Below are positions 34,672 through 46,075 of a DNA stretch of 64,000 nt, in pieces. The position numbers were made by a program, and so were the translations under genes. The notes under the pieces were generated by a model. That model did no database searches and was not told the origin of the DNA. It was given only the letters and a program-made list of their open reading frames with translations. Source of the stretch: Pseudodonghicola flavimaris (GTDB lineage: Bacteria > Pseudomonadota > Alphaproteobacteria > Rhodobacterales > Rhodobacteraceae); contig NZ_JASNJD010000007.1 of the NCBI RefSeq assembly GCF_030164425.1, forward strand, positions 124,001 through 188,000, in the 5' to 3' direction. Numbering within the stretch: the first letter of the stretch is position 1; each line of letters opens with the position of its first letter.

Positions 34672-35559
34672 TCAACGCCCCCTCGCGATCATCTGCAACA
34701 GCCGTTGCGACAGCAGGCTGTCGGGGCGGGTGAATTCCAGCAGCACGTCGAAATGATTGCAGCCCGGAACCTCCAGCACCTCAGCCGCGCCGCCCGCCGC
34801 CTGCCAGGCGGCAGCATAGGCCCGTGAATTCAGCGAAAACCCCGGGGCCTCATGGGCCGCATAGGCGGCCACCACCGGGCAATGCGCCCCATCGATGGTG
34901 CGGATCGGGCTGAGGTCGGCGATGTCCGCGGGCCCGAGCTGCAGCCACTCCTGCGGGAAAGTGCGCGAAATCGGGTCGAGGTCATAGAGCCCGCTGATCG
35001 GCATGGCGCCGGCCACCGCGGTTGGCGGCAATCCCGCCACCGCCTGCCAGCCGCCCGACAGCAGCGTACCGACCAGATGGCCGCCGGCAGACGAACCGCA
35101 GAGATAGATCCGCTCGCGGTCGATCCCCTCCGCCTCGGCGTTCTGCCAGAGCCAGGTGAAGGCCGCGCGCATCTGGCGCACGATCTCGCGCAGCGAAACC
35201 TGCGGCGACAGCGTGTAATCGGGCACCACGCAGGCGATCCCCTCGGCGGCCAGGACCGGCGCCAGCATCCGCGATTCCAGCCGCGACAGCGCCCGCCAAT
35301 AGCCGCCGTGGATGAAGATCACCGCCGGGCGCAGATCGCCGCCCTGCCCGCCGGCAAAGATGTCCAGCCTCTCGCCGCAGTCGTCATAGACCAGCCCCAG
35401 CCGCGCGGGCAGCGTCGCCGCCGCCTGGTCGGAGGTGGCACGATACTGGCCGATGATCGTCTCAAAGGTCTCGACACTCACCGTGGCGCGCGCGTTATAG
35501 GCGCGGTCCAGCGCCGCCCCCGAAAGCTCCGCCGAAAGCGGCAGATCAAAGTCCGACAT
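34672..35559 (-). CDS. Alpha/beta hydrolase, kynurenine formamidase-like (HGGYW)
   Basis: 295 aa from ATG 35559, with GGAGG nine bases upstream (ATG 35577 would give six more residues). The oxyanion motif is FIHGGYWRALS, the nucleophile elbow LCGSSAGGHLVGTL and the late His region GCNHFDVLLEF. HGGxW with GxSAGG is the pattern of eukaryote-type kynurenine formamidases and related amidases/esterases. Last gene of the importer operon, overlapping livF by 14 bp, so hydrolysis of the imported compound or a formamide intermediate is the likely task. Confidence 0.78.
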   Translation of the reverse strand: MSDFDLPLSAELSGAALDRAYNARATVSVETFETIIGQYRATSDQAAATLPARLGLVYDDCGERLDIFAGGQGGDLRPAVIFIHGGYWRALSRLESRMLAPVLAAEGIACVVPDYTLSPQVSLREIVRQMRAAFTWLWQNAEAEGIDRERIYLCGSSAGGHLVGTLLSGGWQAVAGLPPTAVAGAMPISGLYDLDPISRTFPQEWLQLGPADIADLSPIRTIDGAHCPVVAAYAAHEAPGFSLNSRAYAAAWQAAGGAAEVLEVPGCNHFDVLLEFTRPDSLLSQRLLQMIARGR

Positions 35560-36247
35560 AGCCCTGCACCTCCTCATGATCGCGATCCAGATCGGCGCCG
35601 GAGCCGCTCCAGACCGTGCGGCCCTTTTCCAGAATGTAGTGCCGGTCGGCCAGCCGTTTCAGCACCGCGAGGTTCTTGTCGATCAGCAGGATCGACTGGC
35701 CCTCTGCCTTCAGCAGCTCCACCACCCGCCAGATCTCGGCCCGGATCACCGGCGCCAGCCCCTCGGTTGCCTCGTCGAGGATCAGCAGGCTCGGGTTGGT
35801 CATCAGTGCCCGCCCCACCGCCAGCATCTGCTGTTCGCCGCCCGACAGCGTGCCGGCGGACTGATCGGCCCGCTCGCGCATGCGCGGAAACAGGTTGTAG
35901 ACCCGCTCCAGCGTCCAGGGATCGGGGCGCCGGCCGCGGTTGGCGGCGGTGGCGATCAGGTTTTCCCGCACACTCAGGGTGCGAAACACCTGCCGTCCCT
36001 CCGGCACCAGCCCGGCGCCGAGCCGCGCCACCTTCTCAGGCGCCGCGCCGGTGATGTCGCGATCGCCGAAGCGGATGCGGCCGCCCTTCGGGCTCAGCAG
36101 CCCCATGATCGAGCGGACCGTGGTGGTCTTGCCCATGCCGTTGCGCCCCATCAGGGTGACCAGCTCGCCCTCGCGCACCTCCAGCGACACATCGAACAGC
36201 ACCTGGCTCTGGCCATAGCCCGCCTGCAGATTGGAGACCGTCAGCAT
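35546..36247 (-). CDS. livF: Branched-chain/aromatic ABC transporter ATPase LivF
   Basis: 233 aa. Walker A is GRNGMGKTT, the signature is LSGGEQQMLAVGRAL, Walker B is LLILDEATEGLAP and the H-loop region is ILLIDKN. Size and LivF-type C-terminus (EEVQGYVGL) place it in the HAAT family. Overlaps livG by 7 bp upstream and the hydrolase gene by 14 bp downstream. Confidence 0.9.
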   Translation of the reverse strand: MLTVSNLQAGYGQSQVLFDVSLEVREGELVTLMGRNGMGKTTTVRSIMGLLSPKGGRIRFGDRDITGAAPEKVARLGAGLVPEGRQVFRTLSVRENLIATAANRGRRPDPWTLERVYNLFPRMRERADQSAGTLSGGEQQMLAVGRALMTNPSLLILDEATEGLAPVIRAEIWRVVELLKAEGQSILLIDKNLAVLKRLADRHYILEKGRTVWSGSGADLDRDHEEVQGYVGL

Positions 36248-36996
36248 AGCTCTTCCTCCCCGCCCAGATAGGCTTCGCGCACGCGGGCGTCGCGGCGGAT
36301 TTCCTCTGCCGTGCCGGTCATCAGGAGCTGGCCGTAGACCAGCACCGAAATCCGGTCGGCCAGCGCGAAGACCGCATCCATGTCATGTTCGACCAGCAGC
36401 ATCGAGACATGACCGCGCAGCCCGTTCAGCCCGGCGATCATCTGCTGGCTTTCGACATGGCCGAGCCCGGCCATCGGTTCGTCCAGCAGCAGCAGCCGCG
36501 GTTCGCCCGCCAGCGCCAGGATCAGTTCCAGTTGCTTTTTCTCGCCATGCGACAGATCGGCCACCGGTGTCCCGGCCCGGGCCGCCAGGCCGCTTTCGCC
36601 CAGCCGGCGGTCCGCCTCCGCCCAGATGCTGCGCCGGGCGCCGACCCGATCCCAGATCCGCAGGTTGCCGCCCGCCCGCGCCTGGATCGCCAGCCCGAGG
36701 TTCTGGCGGACGGTGAAATCCTCCAGCAGGCTGGTGATCTGGAAGGTCCGCCCCAGCCCCTGATGCACCCGGTCCTCGGGGCTGTCGTGGGTGATCTCGC
36801 GTCCGCCCAGTTCGATCCGCCCGGCATCGGGGGCGAGTTCGCCGCAGAGCTGGTTGATCAGGGTGGATTTGCCGGCACCGTTGGGACCGATCAGCGCATG
36901 GATCTCGCCGGTCTTGACCTCGAGCGAGACGTTATCGGTGGCGGTCAGCCCGCCGAACCGTTTACAGAGCCCGGTGACAGTCAGGATCGCGGTCAT
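36241..36996 (-). CDS. livG: Branched-chain/aromatic ABC transporter ATPase LivG
   Basis: 251 aa from ATG 36996, which overlaps the livM stop. Walker A is GPNGAGKST, the signature is DLSHGEKKQLELILALA, Walker B LLLLDEPMAGLG and the H-loop LLVEHDMD. The insertion typical of LivG (RVHQGLGRTFQITSLLEDFTV) is present. Works with LivF on the two permeases. Confidence 0.9.
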   Translation of the reverse strand: MTAILTVTGLCKRFGGLTATDNVSLEVKTGEIHALIGPNGAGKSTLINQLCGELAPDAGRIELGGREITHDSPEDRVHQGLGRTFQITSLLEDFTVRQNLGLAIQARAGGNLRIWDRVGARRSIWAEADRRLGESGLAARAGTPVADLSHGEKKQLELILALAGEPRLLLLDEPMAGLGHVESQQMIAGLNGLRGHVSMLLVEHDMDAVFALADRISVLVYGQLLMTGTAEEIRRDARVREAYLGGEEELC

Positions 36997-37964
36997 GAGC
37001 GGCCTCCCAGCAGACGGTCGATCAGCCCCTTGATGCCGCCTCTGGTGCCCAGCACCACGATCAGCAGGATCAGCCCCAGCACCAGCGGCCAGTGTTCGGT
37101 CCAGCCCGCCAGATAGGTCTCCAGCGTGACGAAGGCGGCCGAGCCCAGGATCGGCCCCAGGAAGCTGCCGACACCGCCGAGGATCACCATGATCATGAAT
37201 TCCCCCGACTTGGTCCAATGCATGGTGTCGGGGCTGGCGAAGCGCAGCATATTCGCCATCAGTGCCCCGGCGAGCCCGGCGCTCATCCCGGCGAGGACAA
37301 AGCCATAGAGCTTGTAGCGATAGGTGGAGATCCCCATCGCCGCCATTCGCCGCTCGTTCTGACGGATCCCCGACAGCATCGCCCCGAAGGAGGAATTGAC
37401 GATGCGCCAGAGCGCCAGGAAATAGAGCGTCGCCACCCCGAGGATGACGTAATAGACCGTGGTCTTGTCGCGCATGTTCAGCCCGAATAGCGCGTTGGTG
37501 CGCCGCACGATGATGCCATCCTCGCCGCCATAGGTCTTGAGCGAGACGAAGAGAAAAAACAGCATCTGGGCGAAGGCCAGGGTGATCATGATGAACTGCA
37601 CGCCCGAGGTTCTGAGCGACAGCGCCCCGATGATCAGCGCCGCGATGCCCGCCACCAGCATCGCCGCCGGCAGGGTTATCAGCATCTGATTGCTGCCCGG
37701 GATCAGCCCCCAGAGCGGCTCGCCGCTGGCATAGTGGTGATAGAGGATGCCGACGACATAATTGCCGATGCCGAAGAAGGCCGCATGCCCGAAGGAAACC
37801 ATGCCACCATAGCCCAGGATCAGGTTCAGGCTGGCGGCACAGATGGCATAGATCATGATCCGCGCCCCCATGGTGCGCAGCACGGATTCCCCCAGCAGAT
37901 CGGCCAGCACCGGCAGGAACAGGAAGGAGAGAAAGATCAGCGCGGGAAAGATCAGACGGGTCAT
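36993..37964 (-). CDS. livM: Branched-chain/aromatic ABC transporter permease LivM
   Basis: 323 aa with about nine helices. LNLILGYGGMVSFGHAAFFGIGNYV (residue ~45) and SSFGAMLSGIRQNERRMAAMGI (EAA loop, ~190) are LivM hallmarks, as is GGVGSFLGPILGSA. Shorter than the other LivM at 63-1367 and clearly a different transporter. Confidence 0.9.
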   Translation of the reverse strand: MTRLIFPALIFLSFLFLPVLADLLGESVLRTMGARIMIYAICAASLNLILGYGGMVSFGHAAFFGIGNYVVGILYHHYASGEPLWGLIPGSNQMLITLPAAMLVAGIAALIIGALSLRTSGVQFIMITLAFAQMLFFLFVSLKTYGGEDGIIVRRTNALFGLNMRDKTTVYYVILGVATLYFLALWRIVNSSFGAMLSGIRQNERRMAAMGISTYRYKLYGFVLAGMSAGLAGALMANMLRFASPDTMHWTKSGEFMIMVILGGVGSFLGPILGSAAFVTLETYLAGWTEHWPLVLGLILLIVVLGTRGGIKGLIDRLLGGRS

Positions 37965-37968
37965 CGCC

Positions 37969-38886
37969 TCAGCCCTCCACCGCGAAGAGGCCCTTGGGCC
38001 GGATCAGCAGAACCACCGCCATCAGCAGGTAAATCCCCATGGACGAGATGCCGAGCCCGAGCGCATCGGCCTCGGATGCCGGCATCAGGTTGCGCAACAA
38101 CCCCGGCAGGAAGGCGCGCAGGCAGGTGTCGATCACCCCGAGCCCGATGCCAGCGACGAAGGCGCCCTTGATCGAGCCGACGCCGCCGATCACCACCACC
38201 ACGAAGGTGGCCAGCAGGATCTGTTCGCCCATGCCAACCTGCACCGCCAGGATCGGTCCGGTCATGAAGCCCGCCAGCCCCGCCAGCATCGCCCCCAGCC
38301 CGAAGACGAAGGTATAGAGCAGCCGGATATCGACACCGAGCGCGCGCACCATCTCTCGGTTGGTGGAGCCGGCCCGGACCAGCATGCCGATCCGGGTGAA
38401 ATTGATCAGCCCCCAGAGCCCGAGTGCCACCAGCAAGCCCACCGCGATGATCAGCAACCGGTAGGGCGGATAGAACAGCCCCGGGATCAGCTCGACCGAC
38501 TCGGAGAACGCCGGGGGCAACGCGGTGTAGATCGGCGCCCGGCCGAAGATCAGCACGATCAGCTGGTTGAAGATCAGGATCAGCGAAAATGTCGCCAGCA
38601 CCTGATCCAGATGGTCGCGGGCATAGAGCCGGCGCACCACCACCGCCTCGACCGCGAAGCCGGTCAGCATTGCGGCGGCCAGCGCTGCGGGCACCCCGAT
38701 CCAGAAGCTTCCCGTCTCGGTCGCGACCCAGGTGCCGGCGAAGGCCCCGACCATATAGAGCGAGCCATGCGCCAGGTTGATCACTCCCATGATGCCGAAG
38801 ATCAGGGTCAGCCCGGCCGCCAGCAGGAACAGCATCACCCCGTACTGCAGCCCGTTGAGTAATTGTTCGATGATGAGCAGCGTCAT
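37969..38886 (-). CDS. livH: Branched-chain/aromatic ABC transporter permease LivH
   Basis: 305 aa. Starts LLIIEQLLNGLQYGVMLFLLAAGLTLIFGIMGVINLAHGS, the LivH consensus, and has TRIGMLVRAGSTNREMVRALGVD (EAA loop) and GGVGSIKGAFVAG. Four bases separate it from livM. A strong stem-loop lies between it and the binding-protein gene upstream. Confidence 0.9.
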   Translation of the reverse strand: MTLLIIEQLLNGLQYGVMLFLLAAGLTLIFGIMGVINLAHGSLYMVGAFAGTWVATETGSFWIGVPAALAAAMLTGFAVEAVVVRRLYARDHLDQVLATFSLILIFNQLIVLIFGRAPIYTALPPAFSESVELIPGLFYPPYRLLIIAVGLLVALGLWGLINFTRIGMLVRAGSTNREMVRALGVDIRLLYTFVFGLGAMLAGLAGFMTGPILAVQVGMGEQILLATFVVVVIGGVGSIKGAFVAGIGLGVIDTCLRAFLPGLLRNLMPASEADALGLGISSMGIYLLMAVVLLIRPKGLFAVEG

Positions 38887-38952
38887 TCAGGACTCCCGCA
38901 GTCTCCGCCGTCTGATGCCCGGGGGACGGGACAGGCCCGCCCCCCGAAGAAC

Positions 38953-38987
38953 CGCCGGCACCGTCGGGTCGCCCCCGGGTGCCGGCG
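38953..38987 (-). promoter_or_regulatory. Intercistronic stem-loop between binding protein and permease genes
   Basis: CGCCGGCACC (38953-38962) and GGTGCCGGCG (38978-38987) form a perfect 10-bp stem with a 15-nt loop and no U-tract. Such structures after periplasmic binding protein genes stabilise the upstream mRNA and lower permease expression, as known in mal and his systems. Confidence 0.5.
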
Positions 38988-39001
38988 CGATCCCGGACGG
39001 A

Positions 39002-40183
39002 TCACATCTGGCAGAGCGCGGAATAGCTGTCGCCGAAGCCCTCGACCAACAGCTCCTTGGTGACGGTGACCGGCACGCCGGCCTCGCCCATTTCGATATC
39101 GACCAGATACCAGTTCTGCACCGGATGCTGGTTGGGACCGAATTCGAAGGGCCCGCGAACCGAGTCGAAATCGGCCTTGCGCAGCGCCGCGCGCAGGGCG
39201 TCGATATCGTCGACGCCGCCGGTTTCCTTCAGCGCCGAGGCGATCAGCAATGCGGTGTCATAGCTCTGGCTGGCGTAATAGGTGATCGGCCGATCGCCGT
39301 ATTTCTCTTTCCAGGCGGCGACGAAGGTCTTGCTGGCCTCGTTGTCGAAATCCCAGTTCCAGTGGGCGGTGCCATTGATGCCGACGGCGGATTCGCCCAC
39401 CGCCTTCAGGATCACCGCATCGGTCGCAGGCTCGGACAGCACCATCGGGATCTGCCCCAGCAGGCCCGCCTGCTGATATTGCCGCAGAAAGGCGATGCCC
39501 ATGCCGCCCGGGTGGAACTGGAACACCACCTCTGGGTTGGCGGCGCGGATCTGGGCCATTTCGGCGGAATAGTCGGTCTGGCCCAGCTGGGTATAGAGCT
39601 CGCCCACGATCTCGCCGCCGAACCCCTTCTTGAAGCCGGCGATGGCGTCCTTGCCGGCCTGATAGTTCGGCGCCAGCGCAAAGGCGTTCTTGTAGCCCAT
39701 CTTCTTGGCGGCGATGCCGGTCGCCTCATGCAGGGCGTCGTTCTGCCAGGCCACGGCGAAGTAATTCTCGTGGCATTCCTTGCCCGCCATGTTCGACGGC
39801 GCCGCGTTAGGGCTGATATAGATCGCGCCATTGTCGACGACATCAGGCACGGTGGCGCCGGCGATATTGGAAAAGATGATGCCGGTCAGGATCTTGACGT
39901 CTTCGTCATACATGAATTTCTCGGCGATCTGGCGGCCGTTTCCGGGCTTGAAGCCATCGTCCTCGACCAGCAGTTCGACTGGCACGCCACCCAGCTTGCC
40001 GCCGTTCTGATCCATCGCCAGCTGGAAGGCATCGCGGATGTCTTCGCCGATATAGCCGACTGCGCCGGACAGCGTGGTGATCATGCCGATCTTCACCGGC
40101 TCCTCGGCCAGGGCCGGGCCGCCCAGGGCCATCAGCGCGCCGGTGGCAAGTCCTGTCAGCGACCAGGGAGTTTTCCGTTTCAT
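39002..40183 (-). CDS. ABC transporter substrate-binding protein (Peripla_BP_6, LivK-like)
   Basis: 393 aa. Signal peptide MKRKTPWSLTGLATGALMALGGPALA, then the two-lobed binding fold: VKIGMITTLSGAVGYIGEDIRDAFQLAM, IGIIFSNIAG-like hinge and YYASQSYDTALLIASALKETGG. In catabolic islands of related bacteria this family often binds aromatic acids rather than leucine. Position between a ring-cleaving-type dioxygenase and permeases suggests the imported ligand is the pathway substrate. Confidence 0.88.
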   Translation of the reverse strand: MKRKTPWSLTGLATGALMALGGPALAEEPVKIGMITTLSGAVGYIGEDIRDAFQLAMDQNGGKLGGVPVELLVEDDGFKPGNGRQIAEKFMYDEDVKILTGIIFSNIAGATVPDVVDNGAIYISPNAAPSNMAGKECHENYFAVAWQNDALHEATGIAAKKMGYKNAFALAPNYQAGKDAIAGFKKGFGGEIVGELYTQLGQTDYSAEMAQIRAANPEVVFQFHPGGMGIAFLRQYQQAGLLGQIPMVLSEPATDAVILKAVGESAVGINGTAHWNWDFDNEASKTFVAAWKEKYGDRPITYYASQSYDTALLIASALKETGGVDDIDALRAALRKADFDSVRGPFEFGPNQHPVQNWYLVDIEMGEAGVPVTVTKELLVEGFGDSYSALCQM

Positions 40184-40254
40184 TCCGTGTTCCTCTCTGT
40201 TGTTTGTTTTTTAGATATTTCTGGACGGGCTCAGGGCCCTGGGTAAAGCCGATT

Positions 40255-40271
40255 GATCCGATATCCGGATC
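40255..40271. promoter_or_regulatory. Dyad upstream of the binding-protein gene
   Basis: GATCCG-ATATC-CGGATC, perfect 6-bp arms, 72 bp upstream of the binding-protein start. Candidate operator; regulator unknown. It lacks the CCTAT/ATAGG half-site seen next to the LysR gene. Confidence 0.35.
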
Positions 40272-40323
40272 GTGAAAGCCGAACTTCGGGGTTTTGCAAC
40301 TTTCGGATGCGTCGCGGGCGCCG

Positions 40324-40361
40324 CCCCTCGGGCAACGGAACGACCGCCCCGGCCCGAGGGG
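40324..40361. repeat. Stem-loop between dioxygenase and binding-protein genes
   Basis: CCCCTCGGGC (40324-40333) and GCCCGAGGGG (40352-40361), a perfect 10-bp stem with an 18-nt loop, in the 247-bp gap. It may partly uncouple the enzyme genes from the importer genes. No U-tract follows. Confidence 0.4.
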
Positions 40362-40430
40362 GCCGGCACGGTCGGGATCGTCTCCAGGGGACAGCGCGAC
40401 GATCGTCTCATGGCGCCTCGGGACCCTGGC

Positions 40431-41958
<1,528 letters not shown>

Positions 41959-41962
<4 letters not shown>

Positions 41963-44184
41963 GTCAGGTCCTCAAGATTGTTCAGGGCGCGCCAGATCCG
42001 CTCGCCGGTCAGCGGCGGTTGCAGATCACGGGCGCTGTAGGGGGCGATGGCATCCTGGATGGCGTTGATCACCGCCGGCGGCACGCCGATGCAGCCGGCC
42101 TCGCCCACCCCCTTGGCGCCGAGCGCATTGGCCGGCGACGGGATCGAGCGTTTTTCCAGCCGCACCGCGCGCGGCATGTCGCCGGCGCGCGGCACGGCGT
42201 AATCCATCAGCGATCCGGTCAGCAACTGACCATCGTCGTCATAGACGATCCGTTCCATCAGCGCGTGGCCGAGCCCCTGTGCCATGCCCCCCAGAAGCTG
42301 GCCTTCGACCAGCATCGGGTTGACGATGCGGCCAGCGTCATCGACCCAGGTGATCCGCTCCACCTCCGGCACGCCGGTCTCAGGGTCGATGCCGACTTCG
42401 GCCAGAACCGCACCGCTGGCCCAGGCCTCGCCCGGCGCGATGTAGCGTTCCTCCACCGGCTCCGGCAGCAGACCGGCCGCCTCCAGCGCGGGGGCCAGAA
42501 CCGCCCAATCCTGCCTGACACCGGCGACGCTCAGCCCCCCAGCGGCGGGGCGCACCTGATCGAACGGCTGTTGCCACAGCGTCGCCGCCGCCTGCCGCAG
42601 ACGCTCCAGCAGCTTGGTGCAGGCCGTGAGCATGGCGCTGCCGCCAATGGCGGTGGAGCGGCTGGCCAGCGCCCCGGTGGCCGTCTGCAGACGATCGGTA
42701 TCGCCGCTCCCCACCTCCACCCGATCCGGCCGGGTGAACAACGCCTCTGCCACGATCTGGGCCACGGCCGTCTGCCGCCCCTGCCCCTGCGCGGAGGATC
42801 CGGTATCGGCGCGAAAGCTCCCGTCCGGTCGCAACATCAGCCTGGCGGTCTCGAACCCGGCGCCGCAGGGCTCGACATAGAGCGCCAGCCCGAGGCCGCA
42901 GATCTCACCCGCCGCGCGGCGTTCGGCCTGCCTGTGGCGCAGCGCGCCATATCCCGTCACCTGCTCCAGCCGGTCGAGCAACCCGGCCAGATCGCCGGAG
43001 TCATATGTTTCTCCGGTCGGGGTGCGATAGGGCATCGCCGCGGCCGGGATCAGGTTGCGCCGGCGCAGCTCCAGCGGATCGAGGCCGAGCGCGCGCGCCG
43101 CCTTGTCCACCAGCCGTTCCATCAGCATCACCGCCTCCGGCCGGCCGGCGCCGCGGTAGATCCCCACCGGCGCCAGCGCCCCCGGCTGCAACGTCAGATG
43201 AACATCGATATCGCGCAGCAGATAGGGCCCGGGCAGCATCCGCCCGGCATTGCGCGGTGGCGCATAGGCCGAATAGGGCATCCAGGCCCCGGTCTGAAAC
43301 GCCAGATCCGCCGTCAAGGCCAGCATATGCCCGTCCCGGTCCAGCCCCAGCGCCGCCCCGGTGGCACCGCCCCGGCCATGAGTGGCGGCCAGAAACTCCT
43401 CTGACCGAAGCGCCACCCATTTGACCGGGGCCTGCAACGCCCGGGCGGCGAAGCAGACGATCAGATCTTCGGGATAGATCGAGGCCTTGCCGCCGAAAGC
43501 CCCACCGACATCCGGGGCGGTGACATGGACCTGCGAAGGCTCCATCCCGAGAATGCGGCAGATATCCTCCCGCGCGCGGAACGGCGTCTGGGTCGACAGG
43601 AACACCTCCAGCCGGGGGCCAGAGCCGCACGCCAGCGCCGCCCGCGGCTCCAGCGCCATCGGCGCCACTCGGGCATGATCCATGCGGGCTTCCACTTGCA
43701 CAGGCGCGGCGGCCAGGGCAGCGTGCGCGTCCCCCTGATGCCAGCGAGTGACCGGGATTGGCGGCGCCACCCGCTGCTGCTCCTCGACCTCCAGCACAAC
43801 CAGATCCGCCGCATCGCGCGCCAGCGCCCGCGAGGTCGCCACCACAGCCGCCACCGGCTGGCCGACATGGCTGACCTTGCCATCCGCCAGCACCTCCAGC
43901 GGCAACCGCACGGCGGCCTCCCGGATCAGCATGTTGATCGCCGCCTCCCCGCAGATATGCAGGTCGACGCGGGAAAACACCGCCACCACGCCCTCTGCCG
44001 CGCGGGCGTCCTCGAGATCGAGCGCGGTGATCCGACCGGCAGCAACAGGGCTGCGCACCACTTCGAGAAACAGGCAGCCTTCCGGCTGAATATCGTCGAC
44101 GAACCGGCCCCGCCCGGTGGTCAGCGCCAGATCCTCTCGCCGCCGCAGCGCCGCGCCGATCCAGCCGGATGCTGTCTCAGCCAT
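41959..44184 (-). CDS. Xanthine dehydrogenase family molybdopterin-binding (large) subunit, orphan
   Basis: 741 aa from ATG 44184; ATG 44241 would add 19 residues, but the family normally begins shortly before the RRREDLALTTGRGRFVDD block. Moco and substrate loops visible: GGAFGGKASIYPEDL, the middle GQGRQTAVAQIVAEAL and the catalytic Glu in GAKGVGEAGCIG. These enzymes hydroxylate N-heteroaromatics, aldehydes or CO with a 2Fe-2S and an FAD subunit. Neither partner gene is present on either side, which is unusual. Confidence 0.85.
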
Positions 44185-44265
44185 CGCTGTGCTGTTCTTG
44201 ACCGGCCTGGCGTCCACGCGCGTCCCCCTTTGCGTTGGCATCTCCAGCCTGCGGCAAAGGTTTTC

Positions 44266-44301
44266 ATAGGGTAAGTGGAAATTATCCTATAAATTGATAG
44301 G
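44266..44301. promoter_or_regulatory. LysR-type operator with three half-sites
   Basis: ATAGG (44266-44270), CCTAT (44286-44290) and ATAGG (44297-44301). The last two make a perfect dyad CCTAT-AAATTG-ATAGG. The site is in the A/T-rich gap between the LysR gene and the divergent Mo-hydroxylase gene, the usual place for an autoregulated LTTR recognition and activation site. Confidence 0.55.
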
Positions 44302-44321
44302 TAAAAGGTTATGTATTGAAC

Positions 44322-45239
44322 ATGAAACTCACCCTGCGCCAGATCGAGATCTTTCAGGCCGTTGTCGAACAGGGCAACTTCAGCCGCGCCGCCGAACGGC
44401 TGAACACCACCCAGCCGTCGCTGTCGCAAGCGATCCGTGATCTTGAGGATGCGCTGGGCGCCCGGCTGTTCGACCGCACCACCCGCCGTGTCGATCTGAC
44501 CGAAGCCGGGCGGGCCTTTGCCGCCTCCGCGCTCAGCGGCCTCGGCGCCATCGAACGGGCGGTAAGCAATGTCCGCGATCTCTCCACCCTGCGGGGCGGC
44601 CGGATACGGATTGCCGCGCCGCCGCTGCTGGCCGCCACCGCCCTGCCCCGTTTCGTCCGCCGCGCCGCCCGCGCCCATCCCGGACTGCAGATTCAGATCG
44701 CTGACGTCGGCACCGATGCGATCCTGGACCGGGTGCGCTCCGGTCAGGCGGAGATCGGGATCGGCACCTTTCATCCGGCCGAGGACGGGCTGCAATCGAC
44801 CAGCATCCTGCAGGACAGCCTGATGGTGTTTATGCCCGAGAATCACCCGCTGGCGGCGCAACCGGTCCTGAACTGGCGCGCGCTGCGCGATCTGCCGATC
44901 GCTACGCTGACGCGGGAGAGCGGTATCCGTCTGCTGGTCGATGTCGGTTTCGAGAGCGCCCGGCAGCCATTGCGCCCGGCCTTCGAGGCACATCAAATCT
45001 TCACGCTGCTGTCGCTGGTGGAGGCTGGTCAGGCCGTGGCGGTGCTGCCGGCCTACTCGCAGGCGGCGCTCTATGGTCGGGCGGTCGCGGTCAGACCTCT
45101 GACCGACCCGGTGATCAGCCGCGATGTCTCGGTGATCCGGGCGCGCGACCGGTCGGCGCCGCCGGCGGTTCAGGCGCTGCTTCCGCTGCTGCGCACCACC
45201 CTGCGCGAGATGGTCGAGGAGGTTCTGACCGGCGGGTAA
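44322..45239 (+). CDS. LysR-type transcriptional regulator
   Basis: 305 aa from ATG 44322 (an in-frame TTG at 44316 has AAAGG at good spacing and is possible). N-terminal winged helix LTLRQIEIFQAVVEQGNFSRAAERLNTTQPSLSQAIRDLE, then a type 2 periplasmic-binding-like effector domain from about residue 90. Divergent from the Mo-hydroxylase gene, so it probably controls the catabolic island in response to its substrate or an intermediate. Confidence 0.9.
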   Translation: MKLTLRQIEIFQAVVEQGNFSRAAERLNTTQPSLSQAIRDLEDALGARLFDRTTRRVDLTEAGRAFAASALSGLGAIERAVSNVRDLSTLRGGRIRIAAPPLLAATALPRFVRRAARAHPGLQIQIADVGTDAILDRVRSGQAEIGIGTFHPAEDGLQSTSILQDSLMVFMPENHPLAAQPVLNWRALRDLPIATLTRESGIRLLVDVGFESARQPLRPAFEAHQIFTLLSLVEAGQAVAVLPAYSQAALYGRAVAVRPLTDPVISRDVSVIRARDRSAPPAVQALLPLLRTTLREMVEEVLTGG

Positions 45240-45323
45240 GCTGCCCGCCGTGTCACCTTTTCAGATCCGGGACGGATGACGGCGCATGGCCGGTCAGTCC
45301 GGTCCCGAAGCCCACCCGCCGGA

Positions 45324-45557
45324 TCAGTTGCCGGTCGTGGTGGTGGTGGTGCTGTCGTCGTCGGACAGCGCAACGCCCAGCATGACGGCGCCGGCAACGA
45401 GGGCCGCGCCCTGATCCTGCGTCAGGCCAGTATTGCCCAGCATCTTCGGGGCGTCTTGGCCGGCCGGGGGCGTCTGCGCCGCCGGCGTCGATTGGGCAAA
45501 TGCTGCGGAGGAGAAGGCCAGAGTGGCCACGGCGGCGGTTGCGATGAAAGCTTTCAT
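45324..45557 (-). CDS. Small secreted protein of unknown function
   Basis: 77 aa from ATG 45557, with AGGAAG five bases upstream. A Sec signal ends at SSAAFA before QSTPAAQ. The mature peptide (about 55 aa) is Pro/Ala-rich, has one hydrophobic stretch (GAALVAGAVMLGVAL) and ends in Asp then Thr runs (DDDSTTTTTTGN). No Cys at the cleavage site, so not a lipoprotein. No family recognised. Confidence 0.65.
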   Translation of the reverse strand: MKAFIATAAVATLAFSSAAFAQSTPAAQTPPAGQDAPKMLGNTGLTQDQGAALVAGAVMLGVALSDDDSTTTTTTGN

Positions 45558-45847
45558 CAAATCTTCCTTTCCTATTCACGTCTTGGCGACGCCCGCAACA
45601 TAAGCCACGGTTAACGCTCACTGAACAGAGGCAATTTGCCGCTCACCGTCCGTCGGCGGCGGGCTGCGCCCCGGCGCCCAACTGCGCGGCAAAACTCTGC
45701 CGATGCAATAGCTGCGTAGGCTTTCGTGGCGTCATCGGCAAAGATTTGCACAGCATGGCGAACCGGCGGATCGTCGAGCGGCGCGGCCCCCCGACATGGG
45801 CCGGATTGCGTCGCGGCAACTTCCCGGGGCCAAGCTGGTTTTTGCGA
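45558..45847. other. Intergenic region before the tRNA promoter
   Basis: About 290 bp between the small secreted gene (minus) and the tRNA promoter (plus). Reading frames across it have poor codon use. No terminator or clear regulatory site was found apart from the ribosome site of the small gene. Confidence 0.35.
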
Positions 45848-45876
45848 TTGCAGCCCCGCGCGCGATGCCCTATACG
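45848..45876 (+). promoter_or_regulatory. Promoter of tRNA-Arg
   Basis: TTGCAG (45848-45853), 17-bp spacer, TATACG (45871-45876). The tRNA begins 12 bp after the -10 box, consistent with a short leader. Confidence 0.6.
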
Positions 45877-45887
45877 CCCCAGCACAG

Positions 45888-45964
<77 letters not shown>

Positions 45965-46075
45965 TCTTTCTCTCTCTGCCAGTCTCCGCACACCGCCTGC
46001 CGTTTAGCGCGCGCCATGTCTTGGCCTTCGGCACTGGCCCTGACGCTTCGGCCCAGATCTGCCCGCCGTCCCGAC

